From contig JAUUPT010000048.1 in the NCBI GenBank assembly GCA_030843315.1, forward strand, positions 1 to 27,828: a stretch of 27,828 nucleotides of DNA, read 5' to 3'. Both the position numbers and the translations under genes were made by a program. Every line of letters begins with the position of its first letter. Position 1 is the first letter of the stretch. The notes beneath the pieces were generated by a model. That model saw nothing but the letters and a program-made list of their open reading frames with translations. It made no database searches and was not told the DNA's origin. Shown piece by piece: positions 13,640 to 22,514 of the stretch. The stretch comes from Bacteroidaceae bacterium. Its GTDB lineage: Bacteria > Bacteroidota > Bacteroidia > Bacteroidales > Bacteroidaceae.

Positions 13640-15961
13640 TTATTCGCTCTTGATACTCTTCACCGGATTCTCATTCGCGATGCGCCAGGCTTTGACCACT
13701 ACCACCAGCACTATAAGCGCCAGCAACAACAGCCCCAACCCGATGAACCAAAACGGTGAAAGCAGCGCACTGTCCGGGAACTGTTCCATCCAAATGCCGG
13801 AGACATACCAGGCGAAAGCAATGCCTATCGCTACTGCGCCGAGCGCTACCTTCAGAATGCCGACGGAGAGCAGATGCAGAATGCCGGAAGCCTCAGCACC
13901 GTTCACCTTACGGATGGCAATCTCCTTGCTGCGGCGCTGGGTTTCATCGTTCACGTAGCCTACAAGCCCCATCAGGACAATGAAGAAGATGCAGAGCGTA
14001 GTCACCCAAACGGTGTTGCGGAAACGACGGACATCCTTATAGTTCTTCTGCTGGACGTCGGTATAGGTGGTGAAGTCCATGCTATACTTTGGATAAGCCT
14101 CTTTGACGAATTCGTTCAGCTGGCGCAGATTCTCGTCCACAGGTTCTTTCAGGCAGACGTTGAAGGTATTGGCTAACCTGTCGCTCAGAATGAATGCAGT
14201 GCAAGTCTGTTCTTCAAAAAAGCCCATATTGCGTACATCGTCGATGACTCCCACTACGACCGGTTTCCCTTCTACGCCCATCCATTGGGCATCAATGGGC
14301 AATTGTTGTCCCAGCGCCTTGCCTTCCCATTTCATAGTCTCCACCATCTTGCGGCCAACCAATGCTTCGCCGGTGTGACTGGGGAAAGTGCCTTCCAATA
14401 ACTTCAGCCCTATTACCTGGGGAAAGTCCTTGCTCATAATCTGAAAATGCAAGGGAGCAATGAAGTTGCCTTGAACATCGTTGAGTATCACTGTGCTGTA
14501 ATGCGAAAGCATCATGTTGGAAGAGCGTGCCACCGCCTCCACATAGGGCTGCCGGCGGATGGCATCTTCAATATTCTGCGCCTCATTTGTATAGCCGCCC
14601 GCCACTGCCATCCGTTCCGTGCGGAAACCCACACTGCGCGTCATCAAGTCGTGATACTGCCAGATGGTTGTGAGCAACATGCCGAGAATAAACGCCACTC
14701 CGATGAACTGTACAAACAGCAATCCCCGTTTCCAGGAACGTTTGCCGTCGGTATAGCTGCGGAATACCTGGGTCACCGGGATGCGGGCAAACATTCTGCC
14801 GGGAAGGAATCCTGCCACAAAAAACAGCAGCAATACCGTCAGCAGCGGCACCCACAGGTTCTGCCACGTGAACACCTCGATCAGGCGGACATGCAGCAAG
14901 TCTTCAATCCCTTCACGGAATACGTACATCAGCAACAGGCCGAGCACGGCGGAAGCCAATACCAGCAGAGCCGTTTCCCACAGAAACATCCCCAATATAT
15001 GCAAGCTGTCGGCTCCACTGCACTTGTGCACTCCCACCGCCTTGGCCCGGCGACTGAAAGAGGCTACTGCCGCCAGCACATAGTTCATGATGGATACAAA
15101 GAAGATGGAGAAACCGAGCACACCGAGTATAACCAGACGGCGGACTGTGTCGGGCATATCCAGATAGATATCCGGCAAGGCTATGACACCGAACTCTCTC
15201 TCCCCATCCTGTTTGGTATCTGTATAGCGCTCCACAGCTTGCTGTACCCGCCGGTTCATGGCCTCCACGTCTCCGGCATGCTTCAGACGGAAAAACACCT
15301 GATATACATTGTTTATGTTCCATGTGCCCCGGAAGCCCAGTTTGTCGTCATACGTCGGCAATGAAATAACTATGTTATGCGGATAAAAGGTATTTCCGGG
15401 GACATCCTGGTAGATGCCTCGCACGGTTATATCAAAGAACTTGCTGAGAGAGAGCGTCCGTCCTACGGGATTCTCGTCACCGAAGAGTTCACGCGCCTTG
15501 CTCTGCGACAGGAAAGCCGTCTGTGGCTTGGCCAGTTCCTGCGGGTCACCTTTCAGTACCTCCAGCCCGATAGTCCGGAAGAAAAGCGTATCGGCAAAGA
15601 TAATCTCCATATCTTCCAGTTTCTTGTCATCCATATAGAGTGCTGCCATTTCCGGCGGAAGGAAATTCGCGGAAAGGCTTGCCGACTCAACCAAATCGGG
15701 CAGCGCTTCCCACAAATCGGAAGCGGCAGGCCGGTAAGTTCCTTCATTGAATCTCTGTTGCTCCCCGTTCACCGTCCAGCGGACGCGAAGCAATGCCACC
15801 CGTTCGGGCTCTTTGTAGAAGTTCTCGTAATTCAGCTCGTATGCTATCTGCGAGAAGAGCAACACACCTACCAGCAAGCCCAGGGCAAGCGACAGTAGCT
15901 TAATGAGATTGCCTCCACGTCCGCGAAGCAATGTCTGAATTGTATAATAAATATGTCTCAT
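13640..15961 (-). CDS. FtsX/MacB-type ABC permease, third in operon
   Basis: This 773-residue inner-membrane permease looks like two FtsX-type units fused end to end. It has an N-terminal helix (LSLALGLLVGVLLFSQIAYE), a periplasmic MacB-type domain, three helices, a linker helix, a second periplasmic domain and three final helices. The cytoplasmic coupling loops RAKAVGVHKCSGA and RRSKEIAIRKVNGAE are typical of permeases driven by LolD/MacB ATPases. Such systems usually extract lipoproteins or export peptides by a mechanical stroke; the cargo here is unknown. It is the last gene of a four-gene minus-strand operon, 14 bp after its paralogue, and shares 55 identical bases with that gene at the 3' end. 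Confidence 0.9.
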   Translation of the reverse strand: MRHIYYTIQTLLRGRGGNLIKLLSLALGLLVGVLLFSQIAYELNYENFYKEPERVALLRVRWTVNGEQQRFNEGTYRPAASDLWEALPDLVESASLSANFLPPEMAALYMDDKKLEDMEIIFADTLFFRTIGLEVLKGDPQELAKPQTAFLSQSKARELFGDENPVGRTLSLSKFFDITVRGIYQDVPGNTFYPHNIVISLPTYDDKLGFRGTWNINNVYQVFFRLKHAGDVEAMNRRVQQAVERYTDTKQDGEREFGVIALPDIYLDMPDTVRRLVILGVLGFSIFFVSIMNYVLAAVASFSRRAKAVGVHKCSGADSLHILGMFLWETALLVLASAVLGLLLMYVFREGIEDLLHVRLIEVFTWQNLWVPLLTVLLLFFVAGFLPGRMFARIPVTQVFRSYTDGKRSWKRGLLFVQFIGVAFILGMLLTTIWQYHDLMTRSVGFRTERMAVAGGYTNEAQNIEDAIRRQPYVEAVARSSNMMLSHYSTVILNDVQGNFIAPLHFQIMSKDFPQVIGLKLLEGTFPSHTGEALVGRKMVETMKWEGKALGQQLPIDAQWMGVEGKPVVVGVIDDVRNMGFFEEQTCTAFILSDRLANTFNVCLKEPVDENLRQLNEFVKEAYPKYSMDFTTYTDVQQKNYKDVRRFRNTVWVTTLCIFFIVLMGLVGYVNDETQRRSKEIAIRKVNGAEASGILHLLSVGILKVALGAVAIGIAFAWYVSGIWMEQFPDSALLSPFWFIGLGLLLLALIVLVVVVKAWRIANENPVKSIKSE

Positions 15962-15975
15962 GATTTTCAGATAAT

Positions 15976-18294
15976 CTATTCGCTCTTGATACTCTTCACC
16001 GGATTCTCATTCGCGATGCGCCAGGCTTTGAGCACTACCACCAACACTATGAGCAGCACTACTGCCACTGCCGTACCTGCAAACAGCAACGGATTCATGT
16101 CGATATGCTCTACAAACTGTTCCAGCCATGCCGTTCCTACGAAGTAGGCGGCAACCGTGCCTATCAGGACGGCAGGAAGAGCTACATAGAGAATGCCACG
16201 CGTCAGCAAAGTAAGTACATTGCTCACTTCGGCTCCGTTTACCTTGCGGATGGCTATTTCCTTGCCACGGCGTTGCGTCTCGTCGTTCACGTAGCCGATG
16301 AGCCCCATAAGGACAATCAGCAGGATGAAGATGGAAGTGATATAAACCGAATTGCGGAAGCGGTACACTTCGCGATACAGATCCTGTACCATGCTCTCCA
16401 CGGTGACGAAGCGCAGGGCTATCGTGGGGAAAGCTTCTTCGACAAAGGCATTCAGCTTCTTCAGGTTGTCGTCGTAAGGGGCCTTCAGGCGGACGTTGAA
16501 GGTATGGTTGGCATTCTCAAGAGCCATAAGCATGATAGGTGCTTGTTCTTCATAGAATCCCTTGTTGCGCACGTCACTGAATACGCCTACGATGGCGTTT
16601 CCTTCTTTCACATCGTTCAGACGTTTTCCCACAGCGCCGTCGGTCCACTTCATCTTGCGCACCACTTCTTCGTTGACCAGTATATCACCATCCTGTTTCA
16701 TCGGTCCTCCCTCTATGATGCGGATGCCCATCACTTCAGGATAATTGCGGGTGCAATAGTTGAAGTTTAGGGTAGCGATGCGTTTACCGTCATTGCCTAT
16801 CAGCCCTCGTGTCCAGTACTCGTGCAACACGCTGCAAGTGGCAGCGGACACACCTTCTACCATCGGTTGGCGGCGGATGTAATCTTTGATACTCTCCACC
16901 TGTTCTTGCTGTAGCCAGCACTCTGCTTCCGCCAATCCCGGAACACGAATACCCATATCACGATTCATCAACATACCATATTGGAGCAGGGTGACCAGCA
17001 GCAACCCCAAGACGAAGGACACACCTGTAAACTGTATAAACAGTAACGAGCGCTTCCACCCCTTCTTCCCCTCGGTGTAGCGACGGAATATCTGCGTGAC
17101 GGGGATGCGCGAGAAGATGCGCCCCGGCAATACACCTGCCACCAGGAACAGTACCAGTACAATGAGCAACGGCACCCACAGCGTCTGCCAGGTGAAAAGC
17201 GAAGCCAGGCGGACTGCCAGCAAGTCTTCTATCGTCTCCCTGAAAATGTACATCAGCAAAATGGTGAACAGGACAGACACCACCACAATGATACCGGTTT
17301 CTATCAGGAACATGGAGAAGATATTACCCGAACTGGCACCGCTACACTTATGCACACCTACCGACTTGGCACGGCGGCTCATTGTAGCAATGGAGATAAG
17401 GATATAGTTCATGATGGCCACAAAGAAAATGGCAAAGCCGAGGAAGCCCAGAATGATGAGCCGTCTCTGCGTATTGGGATTATCCAGATGCCGGCCTACC
17501 AAAGGAATGACGCTGAAAGTTGATTTCCAGCCATCCCATTCGGCATCCGTATGTTTCTCTACCATACGCTGTATGCTGCCGTTCACTGCATCCAGGTCCG
17601 ATGCCTTGCGCAAGCGAAGGAAAGCGTAATAAATATCGTTGCTATTCCAGCGTCCTCCTCCCTGGTAGCCTCCCTTAGCATGAATAGACAGCACAAAGTC
17701 ATGTTTCAACATACTGTTCTCCGGCATATCCTGATAGATGCCGCGTATGGTCATATCCTGCTGCTTGTCCAGCGAGAGGGTCTTCCCTATCACGTCTTCG
17801 TCTCCGAATACTTTATGGGCAAAGCTTTGGGAAACAAAAGCAGAGCCAGGTATGGCAAAATCCTGCAAATTGCCTTTCAGCACTTCGATGCCCATTGTAC
17901 GGAAGAAGCAGGTGTCGGCCAGGATGTACCGGGTGTCCAGCAACTTGTTTTCTTTATATACCTTGAACTCATTGGTGGCATAGACTGTCGTGGCGCTTTC
18001 CACCCATTCGGGCATATCCTCTGCCATGGCAGGGGCCAAAGGAGCATATACCGTTTCGTCGTAGCCATTGCCGTCATCCCCCATTATTTCACCGGTCTTC
18101 TGATTCATAATCATGGCACGCACCATGACCAGTCGTTCCGGCTCGGGATAGCATTTCTCATAACTCAGTTCGTAGGCTATCTGCGAAAAGAGCAGGATGC
18201 CCACCAATAGGCCCAAAGTTAAGGAAATCAGCTTGATGGTAGTGGAGCTACGTCCACGTAGCAAGGTTATGATCGTATAATAGAATTGTCTCAT
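15976..18294 (-). CDS. FtsX/MacB-type ABC permease, second in operon
   Basis: This 772-residue paralogue of both neighbouring permeases has the same 1+3+1+3 helix plan. It begins MRQFYYTIITLLRGRSS and ends AWRIANENPVKSIKSE. The first coupling loop reads RAKSVGVHKCSGAS and the second RRGKEIAIRKVNGAE. LPGRIFSRIPVTQIFRRYTE links the two halves. It follows the ATPase gene by 21 bp and precedes the third permease by 14 bp, so it is cotranscribed. It is closer to the third permease at its N-terminus and extreme C-terminus than to the first. Cargo is unknown; a role in envelope-stress or peptide handling is inferred from family and regulation. Confidence 0.9.
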   Translation of the reverse strand: MRQFYYTIITLLRGRSSTTIKLISLTLGLLVGILLFSQIAYELSYEKCYPEPERLVMVRAMIMNQKTGEIMGDDGNGYDETVYAPLAPAMAEDMPEWVESATTVYATNEFKVYKENKLLDTRYILADTCFFRTMGIEVLKGNLQDFAIPGSAFVSQSFAHKVFGDEDVIGKTLSLDKQQDMTIRGIYQDMPENSMLKHDFVLSIHAKGGYQGGGRWNSNDIYYAFLRLRKASDLDAVNGSIQRMVEKHTDAEWDGWKSTFSVIPLVGRHLDNPNTQRRLIILGFLGFAIFFVAIMNYILISIATMSRRAKSVGVHKCSGASSGNIFSMFLIETGIIVVVSVLFTILLMYIFRETIEDLLAVRLASLFTWQTLWVPLLIVLVLFLVAGVLPGRIFSRIPVTQIFRRYTEGKKGWKRSLLFIQFTGVSFVLGLLLVTLLQYGMLMNRDMGIRVPGLAEAECWLQQEQVESIKDYIRRQPMVEGVSAATCSVLHEYWTRGLIGNDGKRIATLNFNYCTRNYPEVMGIRIIEGGPMKQDGDILVNEEVVRKMKWTDGAVGKRLNDVKEGNAIVGVFSDVRNKGFYEEQAPIMLMALENANHTFNVRLKAPYDDNLKKLNAFVEEAFPTIALRFVTVESMVQDLYREVYRFRNSVYITSIFILLIVLMGLIGYVNDETQRRGKEIAIRKVNGAEVSNVLTLLTRGILYVALPAVLIGTVAAYFVGTAWLEQFVEHIDMNPLLFAGTAVAVVLLIVLVVVLKAWRIANENPVKSIKSE

Positions 18295-18315
18295 GATGTT
18301 TCTTTTAGATGCCCG

Positions 18316-18999
18316 TTATAAGTCCTGTGTAGCCACGCTTGCCACTACGCTGCCATCGAACAGATGTACCGTGCGGTGGGCAAAAGAGGCGTCGTGCTGG
18401 GAGTGGGTTACCATGATGATGGTGGTACCTTCCTTGTTCAGTTCCGTCAGCAAGTTCATCACTTCGGCACCGTTCTTGGAGTCCAGGTTACCGGTAGGCT
18501 CATCGGCGAGGATCAGCTTGGGGTTCGTTACTACCGCACGGGCTATCGCCACACGCTGCTGCTGACCACCGGAGAGCTGTTGAGGAAAGTGCTTGGCACG
18601 ATGGCTGATGTTCATGCGTTTCAGAATGTCTTCTACCATACGGCGGCGTTCGCTGCCCTTTACACCGAGGTAGGTCAAGGGGAGTTCTACGTTCTCGTAG
18701 ACGTTCAGTTCATCAATCAGGTTGAAGCTCTGGAATACGAAGCCCAACTTGCCCTTACGCACGCGGGTGCGTTCCTTTTCTCTTAAATCGCCCACTTCCT
18801 GACCGAGAAGCTTGTAACTGCCCTCCGTAGGGTTATCCAGCAGGCCGAGGATATTCAGCAAGGTGGACTTGCCGCAACCTGACGGTCCCATAATGGCTAC
18901 GAACTCTCCCTCTTTCACTTCGAGGTTTACGTGATTCAAGGCTACTGTTTCTACTTCTGAAGTACGGAACACTTTACTGATGTTGTTGATTTCAATCAT
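18316..18999 (-). CDS. LolD/MacB-type ABC transporter ATPase
   Basis: This 227-residue cytoplasmic ATPase should power the flanking permeases. The complete catalytic set is present: Walker A GPSGCGKST (38-46), Q-loop FVFQSFNLIDELNVYENVE, signature LSGGQQQR (142-149), Walker B LILADEP (162-168), D-loop GNLDS and switch His199 in MVTHS. The aromatic/leucine-rich VYENVELPLTYLGV segment is typical of the LolD/MacB/FtsE group that partners FtsX-fold permeases. It lies between the first permease (28-bp gap) and the second (21-bp gap). One ATPase for three permeases suggests alternative or mixed complexes. No membrane-fusion protein or TolC gene lies in the window. Confidence 0.95.
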   Translation of the reverse strand: MIEINNISKVFRTSEVETVALNHVNLEVKEGEFVAIMGPSGCGKSTLLNILGLLDNPTEGSYKLLGQEVGDLREKERTRVRKGKLGFVFQSFNLIDELNVYENVELPLTYLGVKGSERRRMVEDILKRMNISHRAKHFPQQLSGGQQQRVAIARAVVTNPKLILADEPTGNLDSKNGAEVMNLLTELNKEGTTIIMVTHSQHDASFAHRTVHLFDGSVVASVATQDL

Positions 19000-19027
19000 G
19001 ATGTTTATGGTTTATATTGTTATTGAA

Positions 19028-21343
19028 TTATTCACTCTTAATACTGTTTACAGGGTTCTCGTTGGCTATCCGCCAGCTCTTCCAGAGGACACAGCCTATG
19101 ATGACCGCCAGGTTAGCTATCACCACCAGCAGGTAGACTGCCGGATTAAGCGGTACTTGTTCGGCAAACTGATCCATCCATAAACCGTTGACGTACCACG
19201 ATGCCACTGTACCTATGATTACTGCCGGAAGAGCTATATATAGTATGTCTTTGGACAACATTTCCAGAATGCCCGACGCTTCCGCTCCGTTCACCTTGCG
19301 GATGGCAATCTCCTTGCTGCGGCGGCGCACTTCGTCGGTGGTATATCCTATCAAGCCCATCAGCATGACGAAGAACATGGTTATGGCCGACAGCAAAGTG
19401 GCATTTCGGAATACACGGACTGCATTGTAGGCATCCGCCACTTTCTGCTCCATCGATCTGAAACGTACCGTCCGCTCAGGGAAAGCTGCCGCAGCTTCTT
19501 CGTTCAGCTTGCGCAGGTTTTCGGCGAAAGGCTCCTTCAGGCGGATGTGGATGCAGTCGCCAAAGTAACGCTTCCGGCGTACGATGAGCGGCAACTGCTC
19601 ACTATAGAAACTTCCCGAATGGTAATCTTTCATCAAGCCTACCACTTTATAGGTATCTCCTTCGGCATAGACTGTACGCCCTACCACCTCACTACCCCAG
19701 CGCATCCGCTCGGCAAAGGTTTCGTTTACAACCACTTCGTCCTTATCGCGTACCATACGTCCGGCTTTCATCGCCATGCCCATCATAGCGGGATAATCTT
19801 CCAGGGCAACATAGTAGCGGGAAGAGAAAAGTTTCTGTCCGCCTTCATTCTGTATCATCATGCCGCTATATCCGATAAAGGGGGGATCGCTTGCCGCAGA
19901 TACCGCCTCTACATAGGGCAGGCCTTTGAAGAAGTTACGCGCTACATCGCTTTCATTATCCGCATTGTCTATGTAGAGTTCGCCGTAGGCTACACGCTTG
20001 GCATTGTAGCCCGCATCTTTATTCAGCACATAGTGGTATTGCGCCATTACTACGCACATCAAGCCACATATCAAAGCCACTCCGGCAAACTGGATGAAGA
20101 GCAACGGACGCTTCCACCCCTTCTTGCCCTCGGTATAGCGACGGAAAACCTGCGTAACGGGAATGCGGGCAAACATGCGTCCCGGCAACACACCGCCAAA
20201 GAGGAACAACCCTACCACCACCAGCGCCGGCACCCAAATGCGCTCCGGTGCAAACAGCATCCCGAGCTTGGCAACCACCATATCTTCGATGGCCTCACGG
20301 AAGTTGAGCAGTATCAAGCCCATCAACAGCAATGCCGCCAGAATGATGATACCTGTTTCTATAAGGAACATACCGAAGACAGTACCGCCATTGGCGCCAC
20401 TGCACTTATGCACCCCTACCACCTTGGCGCGATAGGCCAGTGAAGAAATGGAAATGAGTACATAGTTCAGTGCGGCAATAAAGAGGATGGCAAAGCCCAG
20501 GATGCTCATGATATTGCTCATCCGCTTCACGTCCTCGCTTTTGCCGTAAGTATCCCGGATAGGATGTATGACGGCGGTATAGTTGTATGACTTTTTTTCT
20601 TCTGCCGGACGGTATTTCTGTATCATATCATCCAACCGGCTAACGACTGCCTCCTTGTTTGCCCCGGGACGGAAGCGGATGTACTCGAACCAGCTGTCTC
20701 CGCCGGTCCAGCCGTATCCGTCGCGTCCATAATGTTTCCAAATGGTAGGCAGTGAAATAACGGCTTTAGGCCGCACGGTCGAGTTATCGGGTATATCGGC
20801 ATATGTACCTTTTACGGTCAGCTTTATAACCTTGTCGTATGTAATCACTTTGTCGACAGGGTTCTCGTCACCGAACATCTGCCGCGCCAACTCGTCGCAC
20901 AGGAAGATGACATCGGGCTGCATCAGTTCCGTTTCCGGGTTACCGCTCAGTACCTCGATGCCCATCGTGCGGAAGAAGAGCGAATCAGCCTGTATCTTAT
21001 ACACGTCGAAGCTATTGCTGCCGTTATAGAGAGGCGGCGACATCCATCTGCAAAAACTGGTAGCAGCTTCTACCTCCCGGGGGAAGTTCTCAAGAATAGC
21101 GCCGGCTACAGGACCGTAGTTCATTGCACTTTCCGTCCCCTTCTCATTCTCGGTAGAGAAGATAGAGAAGACCTGATATAGATTGTCGTAGTCCTTAAAG
21201 CACTTGTCGAAGCTATGTTCGTAGGCTACGCGGGCAAAAAGCATAATGCTCATCGTCAACCCCAATCCCAAGGATATAACTTTGATAATATTGGAACCAC
21301 GCCCTCGCAGCAAAGTTTGAATCACATAATAAAGTTGTTTCAT
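19028..21343 (-). CDS. FtsX/MacB-type ABC permease, first in operon
   Basis: This 771-residue protein is the promoter-proximal member of the operon. Approximate helices are 22-41, 278-300, 322-347, 369-388 and 413-434, plus three in the last 130 residues. Large extracytoplasmic domains lie at about 45-275 and 440-635. Coupling loops are VGVHKCSGA (309-317) and EIAIRKVNGAE (678-688). It is the most diverged of the three paralogues; for example it ends NENPVNSIKSE rather than NENPVKSIKSE. The ATG at 21343 lies about 28 nt after the predicted sigma-54 transcription start. Its distinct periplasmic domains suggest a role different from the other two, but no cargo can be assigned. Confidence 0.9.
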   Translation of the reverse strand: MKQLYYVIQTLLRGRGSNIIKVISLGLGLTMSIMLFARVAYEHSFDKCFKDYDNLYQVFSIFSTENEKGTESAMNYGPVAGAILENFPREVEAATSFCRWMSPPLYNGSNSFDVYKIQADSLFFRTMGIEVLSGNPETELMQPDVIFLCDELARQMFGDENPVDKVITYDKVIKLTVKGTYADIPDNSTVRPKAVISLPTIWKHYGRDGYGWTGGDSWFEYIRFRPGANKEAVVSRLDDMIQKYRPAEEKKSYNYTAVIHPIRDTYGKSEDVKRMSNIMSILGFAILFIAALNYVLISISSLAYRAKVVGVHKCSGANGGTVFGMFLIETGIIILAALLLMGLILLNFREAIEDMVVAKLGMLFAPERIWVPALVVVGLFLFGGVLPGRMFARIPVTQVFRRYTEGKKGWKRPLLFIQFAGVALICGLMCVVMAQYHYVLNKDAGYNAKRVAYGELYIDNADNESDVARNFFKGLPYVEAVSAASDPPFIGYSGMMIQNEGGQKLFSSRYYVALEDYPAMMGMAMKAGRMVRDKDEVVVNETFAERMRWGSEVVGRTVYAEGDTYKVVGLMKDYHSGSFYSEQLPLIVRRKRYFGDCIHIRLKEPFAENLRKLNEEAAAAFPERTVRFRSMEQKVADAYNAVRVFRNATLLSAITMFFVMLMGLIGYTTDEVRRRSKEIAIRKVNGAEASGILEMLSKDILYIALPAVIIGTVASWYVNGLWMDQFAEQVPLNPAVYLLVVIANLAVIIGCVLWKSWRIANENPVNSIKSE

Positions 21344-21366
21344 ATTGTTTATGGTTATTACATATT

Positions 21367-21389
21367 TTTCTGCTTTAATAAAGCAGAAA
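21367..21389. repeat. Perfect dyad overlapping the sigma-54 -12 element
   Basis: The arms TTTCTGCTTTA (21367-21377) and TAAAGCAGAAA (21379-21389) are perfect complements around a single central base. The dyad spans about -18 to +5 of the predicted start of the permease operon and contains the -12 GC. It could be a repressor operator or a chance feature of the promoter. Confidence 0.6.
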
Positions 21390-21397
21390 GCGTGCCA
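21381..21397 (-). promoter_or_regulatory. Sigma-54 (-24/-12) promoter of the ABC permease operon
   Basis: Read on the minus strand the site is TGGCACGCTTTCTGCTT. This has the consensus TGGCAC at -24, exactly 10 bases between GG and GC, and CTGCT in place of TTGCA/T at -12. The predicted start is near 21371, 28 nt before the permease ATG at 21343. A sigma-54 activator gene lies 2 kb away and the likely activator sites lie 55-180 bp upstream, which strengthens the call. Confidence 0.85.
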
Positions 21398-21452
21398 GAA
21401 CAGAAATACTACTGATTATCAGCGATTCACAGAAATAGCATCCTTAGAGTAG

Positions 21453-21490
21453 TGTCTAATAATTAGACACTGCTGTCCAAGAATTAGACA
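21453..21490. promoter_or_regulatory. Two dyad operators, probable upstream activator sites
   Basis: TGTCTAATAATTAGACA (21453-21469) and TGTCCAAGAATTAGACA (21474-21490) differ at only two positions and have centres 21 bp apart, two helical turns. The first extends to perfect 10-bp arms (21451-21471). They lie around -90 and -111 from the predicted sigma-54 start, the usual distance for NtrC-type activator binding. The response regulator at 23313 is the obvious candidate to bind them. Confidence 0.75.
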
Positions 21491-21496
21491 GCACAT

Positions 21497-21562
21497 TGTC
21501 CGGCACCGGGGAACGGGTTGTTCGGCACCAGGGAACGAATCGCTCGGCACCGGGGAACAAAA
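21497..21562. repeat. 22-bp tandem repeat, three units, next to the activator dyads
   Basis: Units start at 21497, 21519 and 21541, each with the pattern TGTYCGGCACCRGGGAAC in its first 18 bases (the third begins CGCT). They continue the spacing of the two dyads to their left (starts 21453 and 21474). They may be diverged activator sites or an unrelated Bacteroides tandem repeat. Confidence 0.75.
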
Positions 21563-21645
21563 AGCCCCTCGCAGGAAGACACAAACATCATCCTTGGAGA
21601 ACAAAAAAAAGGAGATTAAGGAAGTAGATAATCAAAAGAAAACTC

Positions 21646-21653
21646 TACCTTTG
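21646..21653 (+). promoter_or_regulatory. Probable promoter -7 box of the lipoprotein phosphoesterase gene
   Basis: TACCTTTG followed by C matches the Bacteroides -7 core and lies 55 bp before the ATG at 21708. No -33 box is evident. The gap from 21563 to this box is A-rich and holds nothing else I can identify. Confidence 0.5.
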
Positions 21654-21707
21654 CATATAGTTTCCTACCACACCTTTATATATAAGGTAGGACAAATATC
21701 TATATAT

Positions 21708-22514
21708 ATGAAACTATCCAGACTACTATCCTCCTCGTGTCTCTGCCTGTTGATGGGCAGTTGCGACCTGATAGACTATCATCCATACGATGTGCGTATC
21801 AGCGGAGAAACCGATGTGAACGCCCATAACATAGCCAAAATAGAGGCGAACTGCAAAGATAAGACAACGATCCGTTTCGTCACGATGGGCGACTCGCAAC
21901 GCTGGTACGACGAAACCGTAGACTTCGTGAACCACCTCAACAAACGGGACGATATAGATTTCGTCATTCACGGCGGTGATGTCAGCGACTTTGGTGTAAC
22001 CAATGAATTCCTTTGGCAACGGGACATTATGAGCAAACTCAAAGTGCCCTATGTAGTGCTTATCGGCAACCACGACTGCATCGGCACCGGCGAAGAAACC
22101 TATCGTGCTGTCTTCGGCCATACCAACTTCGCCTTTATCGCCGGACGGATAAAGTTTGTCTGCCTCAATACCAATGCCATCGAGTACGATTACTCCCGCC
22201 CTATCCCCGATTTTGAATTTATCGCCGAACAGATAAGCGACCGTAGGGACGAGTTCGACAAGACCGTTGTATCCATGCACGTACGCCCGTATTGCTACGA
22301 ATTCAATAATAATGTAGTGCGTGTATTCGAGCGTTATGTTACCGAGTTTCCGGGATTACAGTTCTGCACAGCAGCTCACGAACACCGTCTTTTCGAGGAA
22401 GACCTCTTCGATGACGGAGTAATGTACTACATGAGCGACTGCATGAAAGGCCGCAATTACTATGTATTCACGATAACACCCGATGGTTATGAGCGCGAAG
22501 TGGTTTACTATTAA
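21708..22514 (+). CDS. Calcineurin-like metallophosphoesterase, probable lipoprotein
   Basis: This 268-residue protein starts at the ATG at 21708, which begins a signal sequence with a lipobox-like LMGSC (Cys19). The frame is open further upstream to 21594, but that extension would hide the signal. Metal-binding motifs appear in order: MGDSQ (D-x-Q in place of the usual D-x-H), IHGGDVSDFG, LIGNHDCIG, VSMHVRPY and AAHEHRLFE. The fold hydrolyses phosphoesters with two metal ions; the substrate is unknown. The protein should be membrane-anchored and outside the cytoplasm. The next gene overlaps its 3' end by 26-32 bp, implying translational coupling. Confidence 0.88.
   Translation: MKLSRLLSSSCLCLLMGSCDLIDYHPYDVRISGETDVNAHNIAKIEANCKDKTTIRFVTMGDSQRWYDETVDFVNHLNKRDDIDFVIHGGDVSDFGVTNEFLWQRDIMSKLKVPYVVLIGNHDCIGTGEETYRAVFGHTNFAFIAGRIKFVCLNTNAIEYDYSRPIPDFEFIAEQISDRRDEFDKTVVSMHVRPYCYEFNNNVVRVFERYVTEFPGLQFCTAAHEHRLFEEDLFDDGVMYYMSDCMKGRNYYVFTITPDGYEREVVYY

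Noticed and set aside
14447..15364. 305-codon open frame antisense to the third permease
   Set aside because: It is a shadow of a conserved membrane protein; the His/Gln-rich composition reflects the opposite strand.
19547..20443. 298-codon open frame antisense to the first permease
   Set aside because: Same reasoning as for the other antisense frames; no start context, promoter or domain.
21497..21562. Possible CRISPR array
   Set aside because: The 22-bp units are contiguous with no spacers and only three copies, and there are no cas genes.
21594..21707. N-terminal extension of the phosphoesterase from 21594
   Set aside because: The extension is polar, spans the likely promoter at 21646 and would mask the lipoprotein signal starting at 21708.
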